Assembly: GCA_029256665.1 (NCBI GenBank)
Contig: JAQSXN010000003.1
Location: 1-21,386, forward strand
Source of the DNA: Paenibacillus sp.
GTDB taxonomy: Bacteria > Bacillota > Bacilli > Paenibacillales > Paenibacillaceae
DNA length: 21,386 nucleotides
Direction of reading: 5' to 3'
How positions within the stretch are numbered: position 1 is the stretch's first letter; the number at the start of each line of letters is the position of its first letter. Shown one piece after another: positions 7,513 through 15,875 of the stretch. The translations under genes were made by a program, and so were the position numbers. The notes below the pieces were generated by a model, which did not search any database, was not told where the DNA came from, and saw only the letters and a list, made by a program, of their open reading frames with translations.

Positions 7513-8295
7513 CTACATCAAATCTTTAATATTAGCCCGGATGGGATCAAAGCCGCCCGTAACGTCGATGACATTGCCCGTGAGAAAGCTTGACTTGTGC
7601 TCGCAGAGGAACAGAATGACCCGGGCGACGTCCTCGCCCGTACCCGGCCTGCCAAGCGGCGATTCGGGATCGTGTTCGGTCTCCGCCTCCTCGATGCCTC
7701 GCTCCTTGTTCGCGCCGCGAATGTCGCCGGGACCGATCAGATTGACCGTAATGCCGTTCGGCGCTTCTTCTACGGCGAGCGACTTGGTGAACGATACAAG
7801 CCCCGTTTTGGCCGCGGCATAGACCGCCCGGTGCGGCCAAGCCCGCGCTTCGTTCGCGTGGCCGAAGCCGAAGTGCACGATTCTGCCCCACTTCTGCTTC
7901 CGCATATGGGGCAGCAGACGATGATCCAGGAGCATGACGCTCAGCAGGTTGCCGTGGAGCAGACGCACGATCGTCTCTTCGTCGTAATCGCTGAACAGCC
8001 TGCGCTTGCGGACGAACGGCCCCGCGTTATTTACCAATATATCGACGCCGCCGGCCCAGGCTTCCGCTTCGTCGGCCAGCTTGTTCGCTCCTTCGATCGT
8101 CGCGATGTCCGCTTGAACCGTAATCGCGCTGCTGCCAAGCGCCTCGATGGTTTGCTTCACTTCCCAAGCTTCCCGTTCGGACTCCATATAATTGATAATG
8201 ACCTTGCAGCCTTGTTCGGCTAGCTGAAGCGCCGTACGTTTCCCCAACCCTTTGGCGCTGCCCGTCACGAGCGCCGTTCTGCCCTTCAGCTCCAT
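7513..8295 (-). CDS. Short-chain dehydrogenase/reductase (SDR) family protein
   Basis: A 260-residue classical-length SDR with a Rossmann fold. TGSAKGLG (residues 11-18) binds the cofactor, NNAG (89-92) follows strand 4, Asn116 is in the position of the active-site Asn, and Tyr159-x3-Lys163 is the catalytic pair. The residue 13 before the Tyr, normally Ser, is His146 (segment HFGFGHAN), and no Ser occurs between 141 and 158. The enzyme may therefore use another residue or have altered activity. Substrate unknown. FabG-like and glucose-dehydrogenase-like enzymes are the nearest general types. It is the last gene of the ctaA operon, starting 23 bp after the HEPN gene with an AGAGGATG site, and is followed by a terminator. 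Confidence 0.92.
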   Translation of the reverse strand: MELKGRTALVTGSAKGLGKRTALQLAEQGCKVIINYMESEREAWEVKQTIEALGSSAITVQADIATIEGANKLADEAEAWAGGVDILVNNAGPFVRKRRLFSDYDEETIVRLLHGNLLSVMLLDHRLLPHMRKQKWGRIVHFGFGHANEARAWPHRAVYAAAKTGLVSFTKSLAVEEAPNGITVNLIGPGDIRGANKERGIEEAETEHDPESPLGRPGTGEDVARVILFLCEHKSSFLTGNVIDVTGGFDPIRANIKDLM

Positions 8296-8318
8296 GCGCG
8301 TTTCATCCTCTCCCGGGA

Positions 8319-9032
8319 TTATAGGCTCTTGCTCCGCATCAGCGCATTGGCGTAACGGAACGTTAGACGAAGCGATTCGATCGCCATATGCAGACAGGCT
8401 GCCAAATCATCGGCTTGCAGGCCGATGTTCTCCAGCTTTATCTCTTCCCCGTACATTCTTTGGCTCTGGATGAGATCGTCGTGCATCTCCGAATTCATAT
8501 AATGGATCTCCGTGTTGCGGCGCTTGCGAAGCCGGTTCGTGGGATCCTTGGCGCGTTCCTTGATCTCGTTCAGCTTCCAAGTCAGCTCCGGATGCGCGTT
8601 GCGATCCCGCATGTTGCGCAGCACCGTGAAGTAGGAGAAATGCGGTTTGATCTTTTCTGTCCGCATGCCGAGCATATCGTTTAACAGCGTACCCAGCTTG
8701 TCCAGCAGGGAAAACACGCGGATAAACGCGTTTTTGTCAAAATACACGTAACGGTCGTAGTCGAGGCGCTCCTCCGCTTTCATGGCATCGACCGAGCCCG
8801 ACAGGATGCGGTCCTTGAACATGCTTGCGGCGTACTGGCTCTGTTCGAGCTCGACGAGCGAGGCTCTCAATCCCCTCGCCCAAACTTCGAGCTTGCGCAG
8901 TTTATCCCCGTTAGCCGCTCCCTCCTTGATGCGCGTAGACGCCGCGAATGCGAATTGTTCTATAAGCTTGTACGTCTCCTCCAAGCCTCCGGCAGGTTCT
9001 CTCTCCGTCTCGCCGAACATAAATCGAAGCAT
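8319..9032 (-). CDS. HEPN domain protein (Cthe_2314-like)
   Basis: A 237-residue, all-helical, soluble protein. The segment RNTEIHYMN carries Arg172-Asn173-x3-His177, the R-[polar]-x3-H signature of HEPN domains, many of which are metal-independent ribonucleases. A second RDRNAHPE stretch lies at about 142-149. The overall sequence resembles what I recall as the Cthe_2314-like HEPN family of Firmicutes, for which no function is known. No antitoxin-like nucleotidyltransferase (MNT) gene is next to it. It starts 17 bp after the UbiD stop; AAGGAGG overlaps that stop codon, 12 bases before the ATG at 9032, so translation is probably coupled. A later in-frame ATG at 9020 is possible. The family call is fairly secure; the biological role in a heme/quinone operon is open. 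Confidence 0.78.
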   Translation of the reverse strand: MLRFMFGETEREPAGGLEETYKLIEQFAFAASTRIKEGAANGDKLRKLEVWARGLRASLVELEQSQYAASMFKDRILSGSVDAMKAEERLDYDRYVYFDKNAFIRVFSLLDKLGTLLNDMLGMRTEKIKPHFSYFTVLRNMRDRNAHPELTWKLNEIKERAKDPTNRLRKRRNTEIHYMNSEMHDDLIQSQRMYGEEIKLENIGLQADDLAACLHMAIESLRLTFRYANALMRSKSL

Positions 9033-9049
9033 CTCGCGTTCGCGCCTCC

Positions 9050-10813
9050 TTATAGCTTATATTCGTTCCAGCGGCTATCGACGAGCTTTACGATGTCTTC
9101 GCGCGGGAATAGCTCGTCCGGATAACCGGGCTTCATCCTCGCGTCGATGACGATAGGCAACTGATAACCGAAGTGATGGCGCCTTACCTCAGCGGCGGCA
9201 TAAATATCGTCGGCCGGGTTAAATCTCGTAAACACGGTCCACAGGAACGAGGTCTGTCCGTCCGCGATGTCCGCGTCATCCGCCAGGATGACGAGCGGCC
9301 ACTCCGTTCCGCGCGCCGTCAGGCGCTCCAGCAGCCGCTCCGCGAGCTGCGGCTCCTTCTCGTACGTCGCACCCGAGACGACGAGACAGCCTCGGCAGTA
9401 CGGCTTGGCGTTCGTTATTTCCTCGATGGCGCCTTCGGTATATTGAGCGGGAAGCTTGCGGATCGGCTCGCCTACGCCGAGCATGACCGCTTTGCTCCCG
9501 TGATTAAGTTTGCCGCTCGTATAATCAAGCGTATCGTGCGACGTTTCGTCGAAAACGAACAGGTCCGTCCCCGGACGGAATCGCTCCAGCACCGTCTCCA
9601 TCAGTACGTCAAAGCGCGACAGATCGATCGGCTGATCCGTCAGCATCAGGAATTTGGTCAACGTGAGCTGACCTTGGCCCAGTATGCTGAACGCCGTGGA
9701 CAATGCTTCGCGAGAATACGATTCGCGAACGACGGCCGCGGCAAGAGCGTGCACGCCGGCTTCGGCGTAAGCCCATAGCTCTCTGACGCCAGGCATGACC
9801 ATCGGGAAGGCGGGAGCGAGCAGACGCTGCAGGAACTCGCCCAAATAATAATCCTCTTGGCGCGGCTTGCCTACGATGGTAGCCGGATAGATCGCATCCT
9901 TACGATGCCACATATGGCTGACCTGGAATACAGGGAAATCATGGATAAGCGAATAATAGCCGAAGTGGTCGCCAAACGGTCCTTCGGGTCTGCGAAGATG
10001 AGGCGGCACCTTGCCGCTAATGACAAATTCCGCTTGCGCCGGCATCCGGTGGCCGCCATGCGGATCGTTGACCATGGGGAGCTTCTCTCCCAGAATAAGC
10101 GATGCCATCAACAGCTCGGGCAGATGCTCGGGAAGCGGAGCGATGGCCGAAGCGATAAGCGCCGGCGGCCCTCCGAGAAACACGGAAACGGGCAATGCCT
10201 CACCGCGCTTCTCGGCTTCGTAATAGTGGAAGCCGCCGCCTTTATGTATTTGCCAATGCATGCCGGTCGTGGAATCGTCGAAGATCTGCATCCGGTACAT
10301 GCCGAGATTATGTTGTTTGCGCGACTTGAGGCTTTCCGTGTACACGAGCGGCAATGTGACGAACGGCCCGCCGTCCTCTTGCCAGCTCGTAATCGCCGGC
10401 AGGCCGGCAAGCGGCTTCGACTTTTGGACTTGCCCGAGAATGGGGGCGTTATTTTTCGGTACCGTTTTCATGCCGACCTTCATCATATCCCAGATCAGCC
10501 CGCGCTCCCCCCAGATCGCCTTAGGCGTCGGCGGCATGATCCGATCGGTGGCGCCTATGATCGTCTTCATCAACGCTTCCGGCTTCGGACCGAACGCCAG
10601 ATCCACGCGCCGATCCGTCCCGAACAGATTGGTTACGACGGGAAACGGGCTGCCCTTCACGTTGGTGAACAGCAGCGCCTTCCCTTCCCGTTCGATTACT
10701 CTTCGATGAATTTCGGCCAGCTCCAGGTACGGATCTACCGGCGCCTCGATGATCGCCAAATCTCCATCCTGTTTCAATACTTCCAAAAACTCGCGCAGGT
10801 TCGCGAAGCTCAT
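9050..10813 (-). CDS. UbiD-family decarboxylase, probably menaquinone (futalosine) pathway
   Basis: A 587-residue UbiD-type (de)carboxylase that should use prenylated FMN made by a UbiX-type partner not present here. Recognisable pieces are GMYRMQ (Arg174), TGMHWQIHKGG (184-193) and PEGPFGDHFGYYS, in which Glu277 and Asp282 correspond to the catalytic Glu-Arg-Glu/Asp set. It is about 90-100 residues longer than E. coli UbiD, with a C-terminal extension, as in the menaquinone-biosynthesis decarboxylases of futalosine-pathway organisms. The presence of mqnE nearby supports that role (removal of the 1,4-dihydroxy-6-naphthoate carboxyl group, after or before prenylation), but an aromatic-acid decarboxylase cannot be excluded. 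Its ATG overlaps the ctaA stop (ATGA), and the HEPN gene follows 17 bp later. Confidence 0.88.
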   Translation of the reverse strand: MSFANLREFLEVLKQDGDLAIIEAPVDPYLELAEIHRRVIEREGKALLFTNVKGSPFPVVTNLFGTDRRVDLAFGPKPEALMKTIIGATDRIMPPTPKAIWGERGLIWDMMKVGMKTVPKNNAPILGQVQKSKPLAGLPAITSWQEDGGPFVTLPLVYTESLKSRKQHNLGMYRMQIFDDSTTGMHWQIHKGGGFHYYEAEKRGEALPVSVFLGGPPALIASAIAPLPEHLPELLMASLILGEKLPMVNDPHGGHRMPAQAEFVISGKVPPHLRRPEGPFGDHFGYYSLIHDFPVFQVSHMWHRKDAIYPATIVGKPRQEDYYLGEFLQRLLAPAFPMVMPGVRELWAYAEAGVHALAAAVVRESYSREALSTAFSILGQGQLTLTKFLMLTDQPIDLSRFDVLMETVLERFRPGTDLFVFDETSHDTLDYTSGKLNHGSKAVMLGVGEPIRKLPAQYTEGAIEEITNAKPYCRGCLVVSGATYEKEPQLAERLLERLTARGTEWPLVILADDADIADGQTSFLWTVFTRFNPADDIYAAAEVRRHHFGYQLPIVIDARMKPGYPDELFPREDIVKLVDSRWNEYKL

Positions 10814-11748
10814 GCTTGTCCACGTCCTTCCCTCAGCCGCCAGGAACGAATGAGAATATCCATTAATAGTCCGAATAAAGCTACGATAATCAAGTTATGA
10901 ACAAGGCTGGTGAAGATAAACCAATCCTCGTCGCCGACCGTGGCGGTCAGCCAAGCGCCGCTCATGATTTGCGCGACGAGCAGCAGCGTCACCCAGCCCG
11001 CGTTGTATGACAAGGACGAGTTCTCGCCCGTCGTCTTGCGGATGTGCCAATACAATCCCGCTACCATCAATCCGAAAATAACGGCCCCGACGCGGTGGAT
11101 AAAGACGATGCCCGTCGCCCCCGCCAGCTCGGGGATCACTTCGCCATTGCAGAGCGGCCAGCCGACGCAGCCCCCCGCCGATTCCGTATGGCGGATAAAT
11201 GCGCCTAAATAAATGATGACATAACAGAATATCGACGTGGCCAGCGCATATTTGAAGACGGAGCCCGGGACGGCAATCGCTTCCGTCACGGTGCCTCGTT
11301 TGACGCGATACGTCCATATTACCAGCAACATGGTAGCCGCGAAAGCGATGATCGAGATGCCGAAGTGGATCGCCATTACAGGAGGCGATTGGTACCACTT
11401 GACGGCGGCCGCTCCCATTAGCGCTTGAATAATCGTGAACAGCAGCGCTGCGTCGGCATAAAAGCGTGGTTCCCTATACGTTTCGCGGTCCCTTTTGTAT
11501 TTGGCCCGCACCGCGATCGCGACGCCGAGCACCAGAATGCCTTCCAGCGCGCTAACGACGCGATGAGACAATTCGATAGCCGTCTCCAGCGTGTAAGCGG
11601 GAATAAACTTGCCGTGACATAACGGCCAATCGTCGCCGCAGCCGCGGCCAGATCCGGTGTTCGTTACTAGAGCTCCGGCTAATAGTACGAGAAGCATTCC
11701 GATGCACGATGCGATCGCAAACGCGCGAAAACGGCCGGTTACCATCAT
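10810..11748 (-). CDS. ctaA: Heme A synthase CtaA (COX15)
   Basis: A 312-residue integral membrane enzyme with eight predicted helices in two homologous halves. It oxidises the C8 methyl group of heme O to a formyl, giving heme A for aa3-type cytochrome oxidase. The first half has the cysteine pair CGDDWPLC (37 and 44), Glu59 and His62 in ELSHR, and His128. The second has CVGWPLC (194 and 200), His218 in FIHRVG and His284. All of these match the heme-binding, disulfide and catalytic residues of the Bacillus enzyme. Two adjacent ATGs (11748, 11745) follow AGGTGAT; the second has the better spacing. ctaB and oxidase genes are not adjacent. It leads an operon with the UbiD, HEPN and SDR genes, overlapping ubiD by 4 bp. 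Confidence 0.96.
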   Translation of the reverse strand: MMVTGRFRAFAIASCIGMLLVLLAGALVTNTGSGRGCGDDWPLCHGKFIPAYTLETAIELSHRVVSALEGILVLGVAIAVRAKYKRDRETYREPRFYADAALLFTIIQALMGAAAVKWYQSPPVMAIHFGISIIAFAATMLLVIWTYRVKRGTVTEAIAVPGSVFKYALATSIFCYVIIYLGAFIRHTESAGGCVGWPLCNGEVIPELAGATGIVFIHRVGAVIFGLMVAGLYWHIRKTTGENSSLSYNAGWVTLLLVAQIMSGAWLTATVGDEDWFIFTSLVHNLIIVALFGLLMDILIRSWRLREGRGQA

Positions 11749-11822
11749 TTATCACCTGTTTCCATAAAAGTGCGTGATTCGCCTGAGGATGGATGAATCA
11801 TCCTGTACCTATGATCAGTTCA

Positions 11823-11828
11823 ATTATA
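11823..11828 (-). promoter_or_regulatory. Candidate -10 box of the ctaA operon
   Basis: Minus-strand TATAAT lies about 75 bases before ctaA. The -35 position holds TGGCTT (17-base spacing), a poor match, so an activator may be needed, or the true promoter may differ. The leader then contains a small hairpin, GGATGA/TCATCC. Confidence 0.4.
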
Positions 11829-11933
11829 GCGATAGGCTGGGCCAAAAGCCATGTTGAAAATGTGAACTCGGCGCTTCCGGCCAGGAACGTCACCGCATTG
11901 ACACAGGCTTCCTTCCGGCTTCGCCCGATATTC

Positions 11934-11983
11934 AAAAGGAAAGCCCGCATCGGAGCCGAAAACGGCATCCGTACGGACTTTCC
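11934..11983 (-). terminator. Probable intrinsic terminator after the thioredoxin-like gene
   Basis: On the minus strand GGAAAGTCCG pairs with CGGGCTTTCC (10 positions, one G-U), enclosing a second stem GGA-GCCG/CGGC-TCC with a TTTT loop. The run after it is only TTTT. It lies about 50 bases beyond the gene's stop codon and fills the middle of the 287-base gap before ctaA. Confidence 0.65.
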
Positions 11984-12035
11984 AAACCTTGCGGATTGAT
12001 GGAGCATGTATCGTTATGGTTGCTCGTTGTTCTGG

Positions 12036-12377
12036 TTACGCAAGGCCCTTGCGAACCTCGATGGCCCGATCCACGAACGTTTCGATCTCCTCGCGCGACT
12101 TGCGAAGCTTGCTGACGAAACGAATCAGCTCGTTGCCGGAATGGAAGGCGATAAAGCTCGGAATGCCGAGGATGTTCAACTCCGAGCATAAATCGGGCAT
12201 GTCGTCTCGATCGATCTCGACGAACTCGGCGCGTCCTGCATAGGAGCGAACCAGCTCCGGCATAAACGGATCGATGAAGTGGCAATCCTTGCACCAAGTT
12301 GCTTTGAACACCGCAATGGTTAGCGTATCCCGGCGGGCCGCTTCGCGGAATTCGGCTTCCGTCGTTAGTTTTTGCAT
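12036..12377 (-). CDS. Thioredoxin-like protein with WCKDC active site
   Basis: A 113-residue protein of thioredoxin fold. The active-site motif is WCKDC (Cys29, Cys32) in place of WCGPC, and the cis-proline loop is GIPSF (Pro73). There is no signal peptide, so it acts in the cytoplasm. An acidic residue after the first variable position often changes redox potential, so a function other than general disulfide reduction (for example a peroxide- or bacillithiol-linked role) is possible. It resembles YtpP-like proteins of Bacillus. The ATG at 12377 is preceded by AAGGAGGGACGG. It begins 37 bp after the lipoprotein gene with no terminator between, so the two are likely co-transcribed, and a hairpin terminator follows. 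Confidence 0.9.
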   Translation of the reverse strand: MQKLTTEAEFREAARRDTLTIAVFKATWCKDCHFIDPFMPELVRSYAGRAEFVEIDRDDMPDLCSELNILGIPSFIAFHSGNELIRFVSKLRKSREEIETFVDRAIEVRKGLA

Positions 12378-12414
12378 GTCCGTCCCTCCTTACTCGTTTC
12401 TATGCCGCGTTACC

Positions 12415-14019
12415 TTAAGGCTCGCGCGTAATCGTCAGTTCCTTCCAATCGTCATCAATCGTTTCCCACTTGATATCCGCTCCCAGCGCTTCCGCGAGCT
12501 TGCGCGCCGGCACGTACGTGACGCCGTCGATCGAGGTTACGGTTGTCGGCCATGTTTGCTCTACGCCGTTCACCTTCGCGATGTTGCTGCCGATCTTGAC
12601 GACGATGCGGGTATCCGTAATTTCGTCGTCGACCGAAATTTGGCGGGTCGGCGCATGATACGTTATCGTCGCGCCGAAAGCGTCCGCGACGTCTCGCACG
12701 GCGACGATCGTATGATAGTTTGGCAGAATGATCGGCGGATTGAAGTAATCGTCGGAATACGCGGAATACGTTTGGCGCGTAATATGGAACTTATTCTTTA
12801 GCAGATCGTAGAGATCCGACTCCTCGTCTACATGCTTCAGGAACTCATGCCCGCCCAAGTACTCCAGATCCTCTACCGCCAGCGAATCCTCCGGCTTCAC
12901 GGCTTCCTTTGCCTCGACGGCTCCGCCGATGTTCCAATGCTCGGAAGTCGACTTGACGGTCAAGCCCGTGAAGAAGGGACGCTCTACATAAAACTCCTCG
13001 TCGCCGGGATCGGCTTCTTCGGCTGCGGACGGTTCATGCTTATAGTCGAATTCCCAAACCTGCTTTCGGATATTCAAATTATAGTCAACGTACACGTCTC
13101 CGCGGAGCGCCATCATTTCGCTCGCAAGCTCTCTTTCCTCTTCGGGCAGCTCCATCTCTTCTTGAAGCGTCTCGATCAGGGAAATGATTTCGTCGGCGGC
13201 TTGATTGGCCTTGTCTTCCACCGTGGGAGCATCCAACACGTCCGATTCGAACGGTTCCATCATCTCGAGCGATTCCCGATAAACCGGATTCTCCTCGATC
13301 AATTCCAATACCTTCTCTATGACGGCCGCAAGCTCTTCCCGATCGTCCGTTAGCGCGGTCAGGTAGGATTGAACCCATTCCCACAGCTGCGCTCCGTCCA
13401 TCGAGAAGCTTAGCTTCATCGCGGACGTCGGAGCTCCCGCGATCGTCTCGGTTACCGGAACCGCCGTCAGACCGCCCGGATTCGGCAGGTTGTCGATGGC
13501 GTAGCCGCTCACCAGATCGACGACTTGGCGACCGATTTCGGCAAGCTTCTCCGCATCCTGTTCGGCGTCTTCGGCCGGCACGGCTTGCATGCCCGACATT
13601 GTCAGGACGCCTTCCTCCATCAGTTCGAATACGATCGGAGCATCCATGCCTTCGAGGTCAAGGACCATCGCGGTATCCGATAGTCGCAGATCGAACGGAA
13701 GGCTCGCTTCTCCGAAGGCGACGCTGCCCTCCAGAGACATGTTAAGTTCGTCTTCGACCGCTATATGGTCCAAATTCAACTTCACGTTAGATAACAGACG
13801 GTATAAGTCCGCTTCAGACTCGTCGTATTCGGCGAGCGCTTCTTCGTCCAGCTTAAGCTGAAGCTCCAACGTGCTTTTGCTTTCGGCGGAAGTCGCCTTC
13901 GCCGCGTTCTTAAGTACTTGATTCAGATCCAATCCGGCAATGGCCTGGCAGCCCGTCACGATCGTGACGGCTAGCGCAAGCGCCGCAATCGCGGTTCTTC
14001 GCAACCATTTAATGTTCAT
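12415..14019 (-). CDS. Lipoprotein with C-terminal copper-amine-oxidase-N-like (stalk) domain
   Basis: A 534-residue secreted lipoprotein. Residues 1-24 are a signal peptide with positively charged start (KWLRR), hydrophobic core and lipobox VTGC, giving lipidated Cys24. The long acidic central region (about 30-420) has no domain I can name; it resembles LppX/LolA-like or DUF-type proteins that bind hydrophobic ligands only in general character. The last roughly 110 residues (IVAVRDVADAFGATITY, then YVPARKLAEALGADIKWE) are two repeats of the copper amine oxidase N-terminal fold common in Paenibacillus surface proteins. I start it at 14019 because GGGGAG lies 7 bases upstream and the signal peptide begins there; an in-frame ATG at 14103 adds 28 residues that would spoil the signal. 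It has its own promoter and is followed by the thioredoxin-like gene. Confidence 0.88.
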   Translation of the reverse strand: MNIKWLRRTAIAALALAVTIVTGCQAIAGLDLNQVLKNAAKATSAESKSTLELQLKLDEEALAEYDESEADLYRLLSNVKLNLDHIAVEDELNMSLEGSVAFGEASLPFDLRLSDTAMVLDLEGMDAPIVFELMEEGVLTMSGMQAVPAEDAEQDAEKLAEIGRQVVDLVSGYAIDNLPNPGGLTAVPVTETIAGAPTSAMKLSFSMDGAQLWEWVQSYLTALTDDREELAAVIEKVLELIEENPVYRESLEMMEPFESDVLDAPTVEDKANQAADEIISLIETLQEEMELPEEERELASEMMALRGDVYVDYNLNIRKQVWEFDYKHEPSAAEEADPGDEEFYVERPFFTGLTVKSTSEHWNIGGAVEAKEAVKPEDSLAVEDLEYLGGHEFLKHVDEESDLYDLLKNKFHITRQTYSAYSDDYFNPPIILPNYHTIVAVRDVADAFGATITYHAPTRQISVDDEITDTRIVVKIGSNIAKVNGVEQTWPTTVTSIDGVTYVPARKLAEALGADIKWETIDDDWKELTITREP

Positions 14020-14141
14020 CCGTTTTCTCCCCTTATCGCAACCGTCCGTTGCGTTCGTACGCAGGCGCCACTCCCATATGGCGGTCTGCATCGGCTCAAG
14101 CAACCCGTCCTTATGCTAGACGGATGTTCGATACTGCTCTT

Positions 14142-14171
14142 ATTTTATTTGAGGTCTTGCTCATTTGTAAA
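14142..14171 (-). promoter_or_regulatory. SigA-type promoter of the lipoprotein-thioredoxin unit
   Basis: Minus-strand TTTACA and TAAAAT (each 5 of 6) with an 18-base spacer. The predicted leader is about 115 bases. It starts just beyond the stop of the flippase gene, where no terminator is visible. Confidence 0.65.
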
Positions 14172-14182
14172 TGATTGTGATG

Positions 14183-15850
14183 TTAGCCTCGCGATACGAG
14201 TCTCATCGCCTTGAGGAAAGGCTTGCGAAGCCGAGCCGGAAGAGATGAGGCGTCTTCGGCCGTAACGACCTTAAGCACGACGAGCAAAGCCGCGTATAAC
14301 AGCCCCACCACGATCGCCGCGACCGCCGCCGCCGCCAAGTAGGACAGCTTCGCGATCCAGCCATCGGTCAGCGCAAGCACGCCGGCCTCCGCTCCCCAGC
14401 CCCCAAGGGCGGCCACGGTGACCGCGATGAGATAAGGAACCCAGCGTTTGCCGAGGACGACCAGCTTGACTTCTCCGTTTATGTAACGCAGATTGAGCAG
14501 CGTTGCCACGATGAAACAAACCGTCGAGCCGATAATCAATCCGTATACGCCAAGAAACGGAGCGAGCGCGACGCTGACGACGATCTTGAGCACGAGCCCG
14601 ATCAGCGTGTGGCGCATGGAGACGCGCTGTTTGCCCATGCCGTACAAGATGGAGTTGGTCGTCATCATCGTGATTTGCAGGATGGTCCCGGCGCATAGCG
14701 CCGCGATGGCTCCGGAGCCCGAAGGTTCGCCGCTTTCCGAGACCGGGAAGAGCAAGCCGTTAACGGAATACGCCGCAACGGTTAAAAGCAAGGCGATCGG
14801 AACGCCCGTTAAACAGACGACCCGAAGTACGACGGACGCTTGTTTCTGCACTTCGCCCATGTTTTTGAGCTTGTAGGCCGAGGCAATGATCGGAATGAGC
14901 GACGAACCTAAAGCGATTGCGAGAATGGGCGGAATGCCGGCGAGCGCCGTTGCTTTATTGGCATAGTCGGCGCCTGCCTGGATGGCGCCTTCCGAGGAAT
15001 AGAATCGTTCCGTCAGCCTAAGGAAGAGCGTCGTGTCGAACGCATAGATCAAGTTGATTACCGTTGATGTTACCATCGCGGGAATGGACATCTTGAATAT
15101 TTCCGCGTATACCGTTCTGAACCGCAGGTCCGACGCAGCGGCGGAACGACTCGAACGCATTAGCGCGGCGGAAGCCTCCCCGTTAAATCGGGAGCGCGAC
15201 GCCGCATCCTGTTTCTTAAGCCTCCGCGCGAATCGGACCATGACGGCGAATGCGCCGATCGCGCCGAACACGCTCCCGAGCGTAATGGCCGCCGCGACCC
15301 AATCGTCCCCCCAACCGAGGCCGATTAAGATAACGCCTAAAGCGATACCCAAACCGACGCGCAGAAATTGCTCGACGATCTGGGAGATTCCGCCGGCCGA
15401 CATGAATTGCCTGCCTTGAAAATATCCGCGCATCATCGCGATGATGGGGAACAGCAGCAGCGCGGGAGCAATCGCTCTGACGGACAGCTCGGCGTAACCG
15501 ACCTTGGATATGTCCGCATAAACCGGCGCGAGCGCAAACAGCGCTACGGCAAGCACAAGACCGGAGACGGCGCCGAAAACGAGTGCGGCTTGATAGATTC
15601 TTCTTGCCTCCGCCTCCTTGCCGAGCGCGTGCCTCTCGGAAACCATCTTGCTGATAGCGCTGGGGAATCCCGCCGTCGCGACTAGCAACAGCAGGAGATA
15701 AATATTGTTGGCTGCATTAAATGCGAGCAGACCTTCGTCGTTAAGCATGTAACTTAAAGGTATTTTCTGGAAGAGCCCGAGAAATCGGGCGATCAGGGCG
15801 GCCGCCGCAAGAATCAGCGTGCCTTTGATTAACGTATCTTTTTTTACCAT
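14183..15850 (-). CDS. MOP-superfamily flippase (YtgP/SpoVB-like polysaccharide biosynthesis protein)
   Basis: A 555-residue protein with about 14 membrane helices. The opening LIKGTLILAAAALIARFLGLFQKIPLSYML, broken here only to name it, and the RGYFQGRQFMSAGGISQIVEQ segment (about residues 140-160) are typical of the oligosaccharide/lipid-II exporter group that includes B. subtilis YtgP (MurJ) and SpoVB. It probably moves an undecaprenyl-linked precursor across the membrane for cell wall, spore cortex or surface polysaccharide. Which of these cannot be told from sequence. The ATG at 15850 has only a weak AAGTGA site. It lies 25 bp after the DUF456 gene and ends the HAD-DUF456-flippase unit. 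A charged cytoplasmic loop rich in Arg and Ser (about 210-240) is longer than I expect. Confidence 0.9.
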   Translation of the reverse strand: MVKKDTLIKGTLILAAAALIARFLGLFQKIPLSYMLNDEGLLAFNAANNIYLLLLLVATAGFPSAISKMVSERHALGKEAEARRIYQAALVFGAVSGLVLAVALFALAPVYADISKVGYAELSVRAIAPALLLFPIIAMMRGYFQGRQFMSAGGISQIVEQFLRVGLGIALGVILIGLGWGDDWVAAAITLGSVFGAIGAFAVMVRFARRLKKQDAASRSRFNGEASAALMRSSRSAAASDLRFRTVYAEIFKMSIPAMVTSTVINLIYAFDTTLFLRLTERFYSSEGAIQAGADYANKATALAGIPPILAIALGSSLIPIIASAYKLKNMGEVQKQASVVLRVVCLTGVPIALLLTVAAYSVNGLLFPVSESGEPSGSGAIAALCAGTILQITMMTTNSILYGMGKQRVSMRHTLIGLVLKIVVSVALAPFLGVYGLIIGSTVCFIVATLLNLRYINGEVKLVVLGKRWVPYLIAVTVAALGGWGAEAGVLALTDGWIAKLSYLAAAAVAAIVVGLLYAALLVVLKVVTAEDASSLPARLRKPFLKAMRLVSRG

Positions 15851-15875
15851 GGCGTTTCACTTGCTTCCCTTACCA

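Noticed and set aside
9857..10900. 347-residue open frame on the plus strand
   Set aside because: Antisense to the UbiD-family gene, arginine-rich and without recognisable domains or a ribosome site.
11793..12007. Small proteins of about 68 residues on either strand
   Set aside because: Both open frames run through the terminator hairpin, lack ribosome sites and do not resemble any family I know.
14020..14103. N-terminal extension of the lipoprotein
   Set aside because: It would bury the lipoprotein signal peptide; the ribosome site is in front of 14019.
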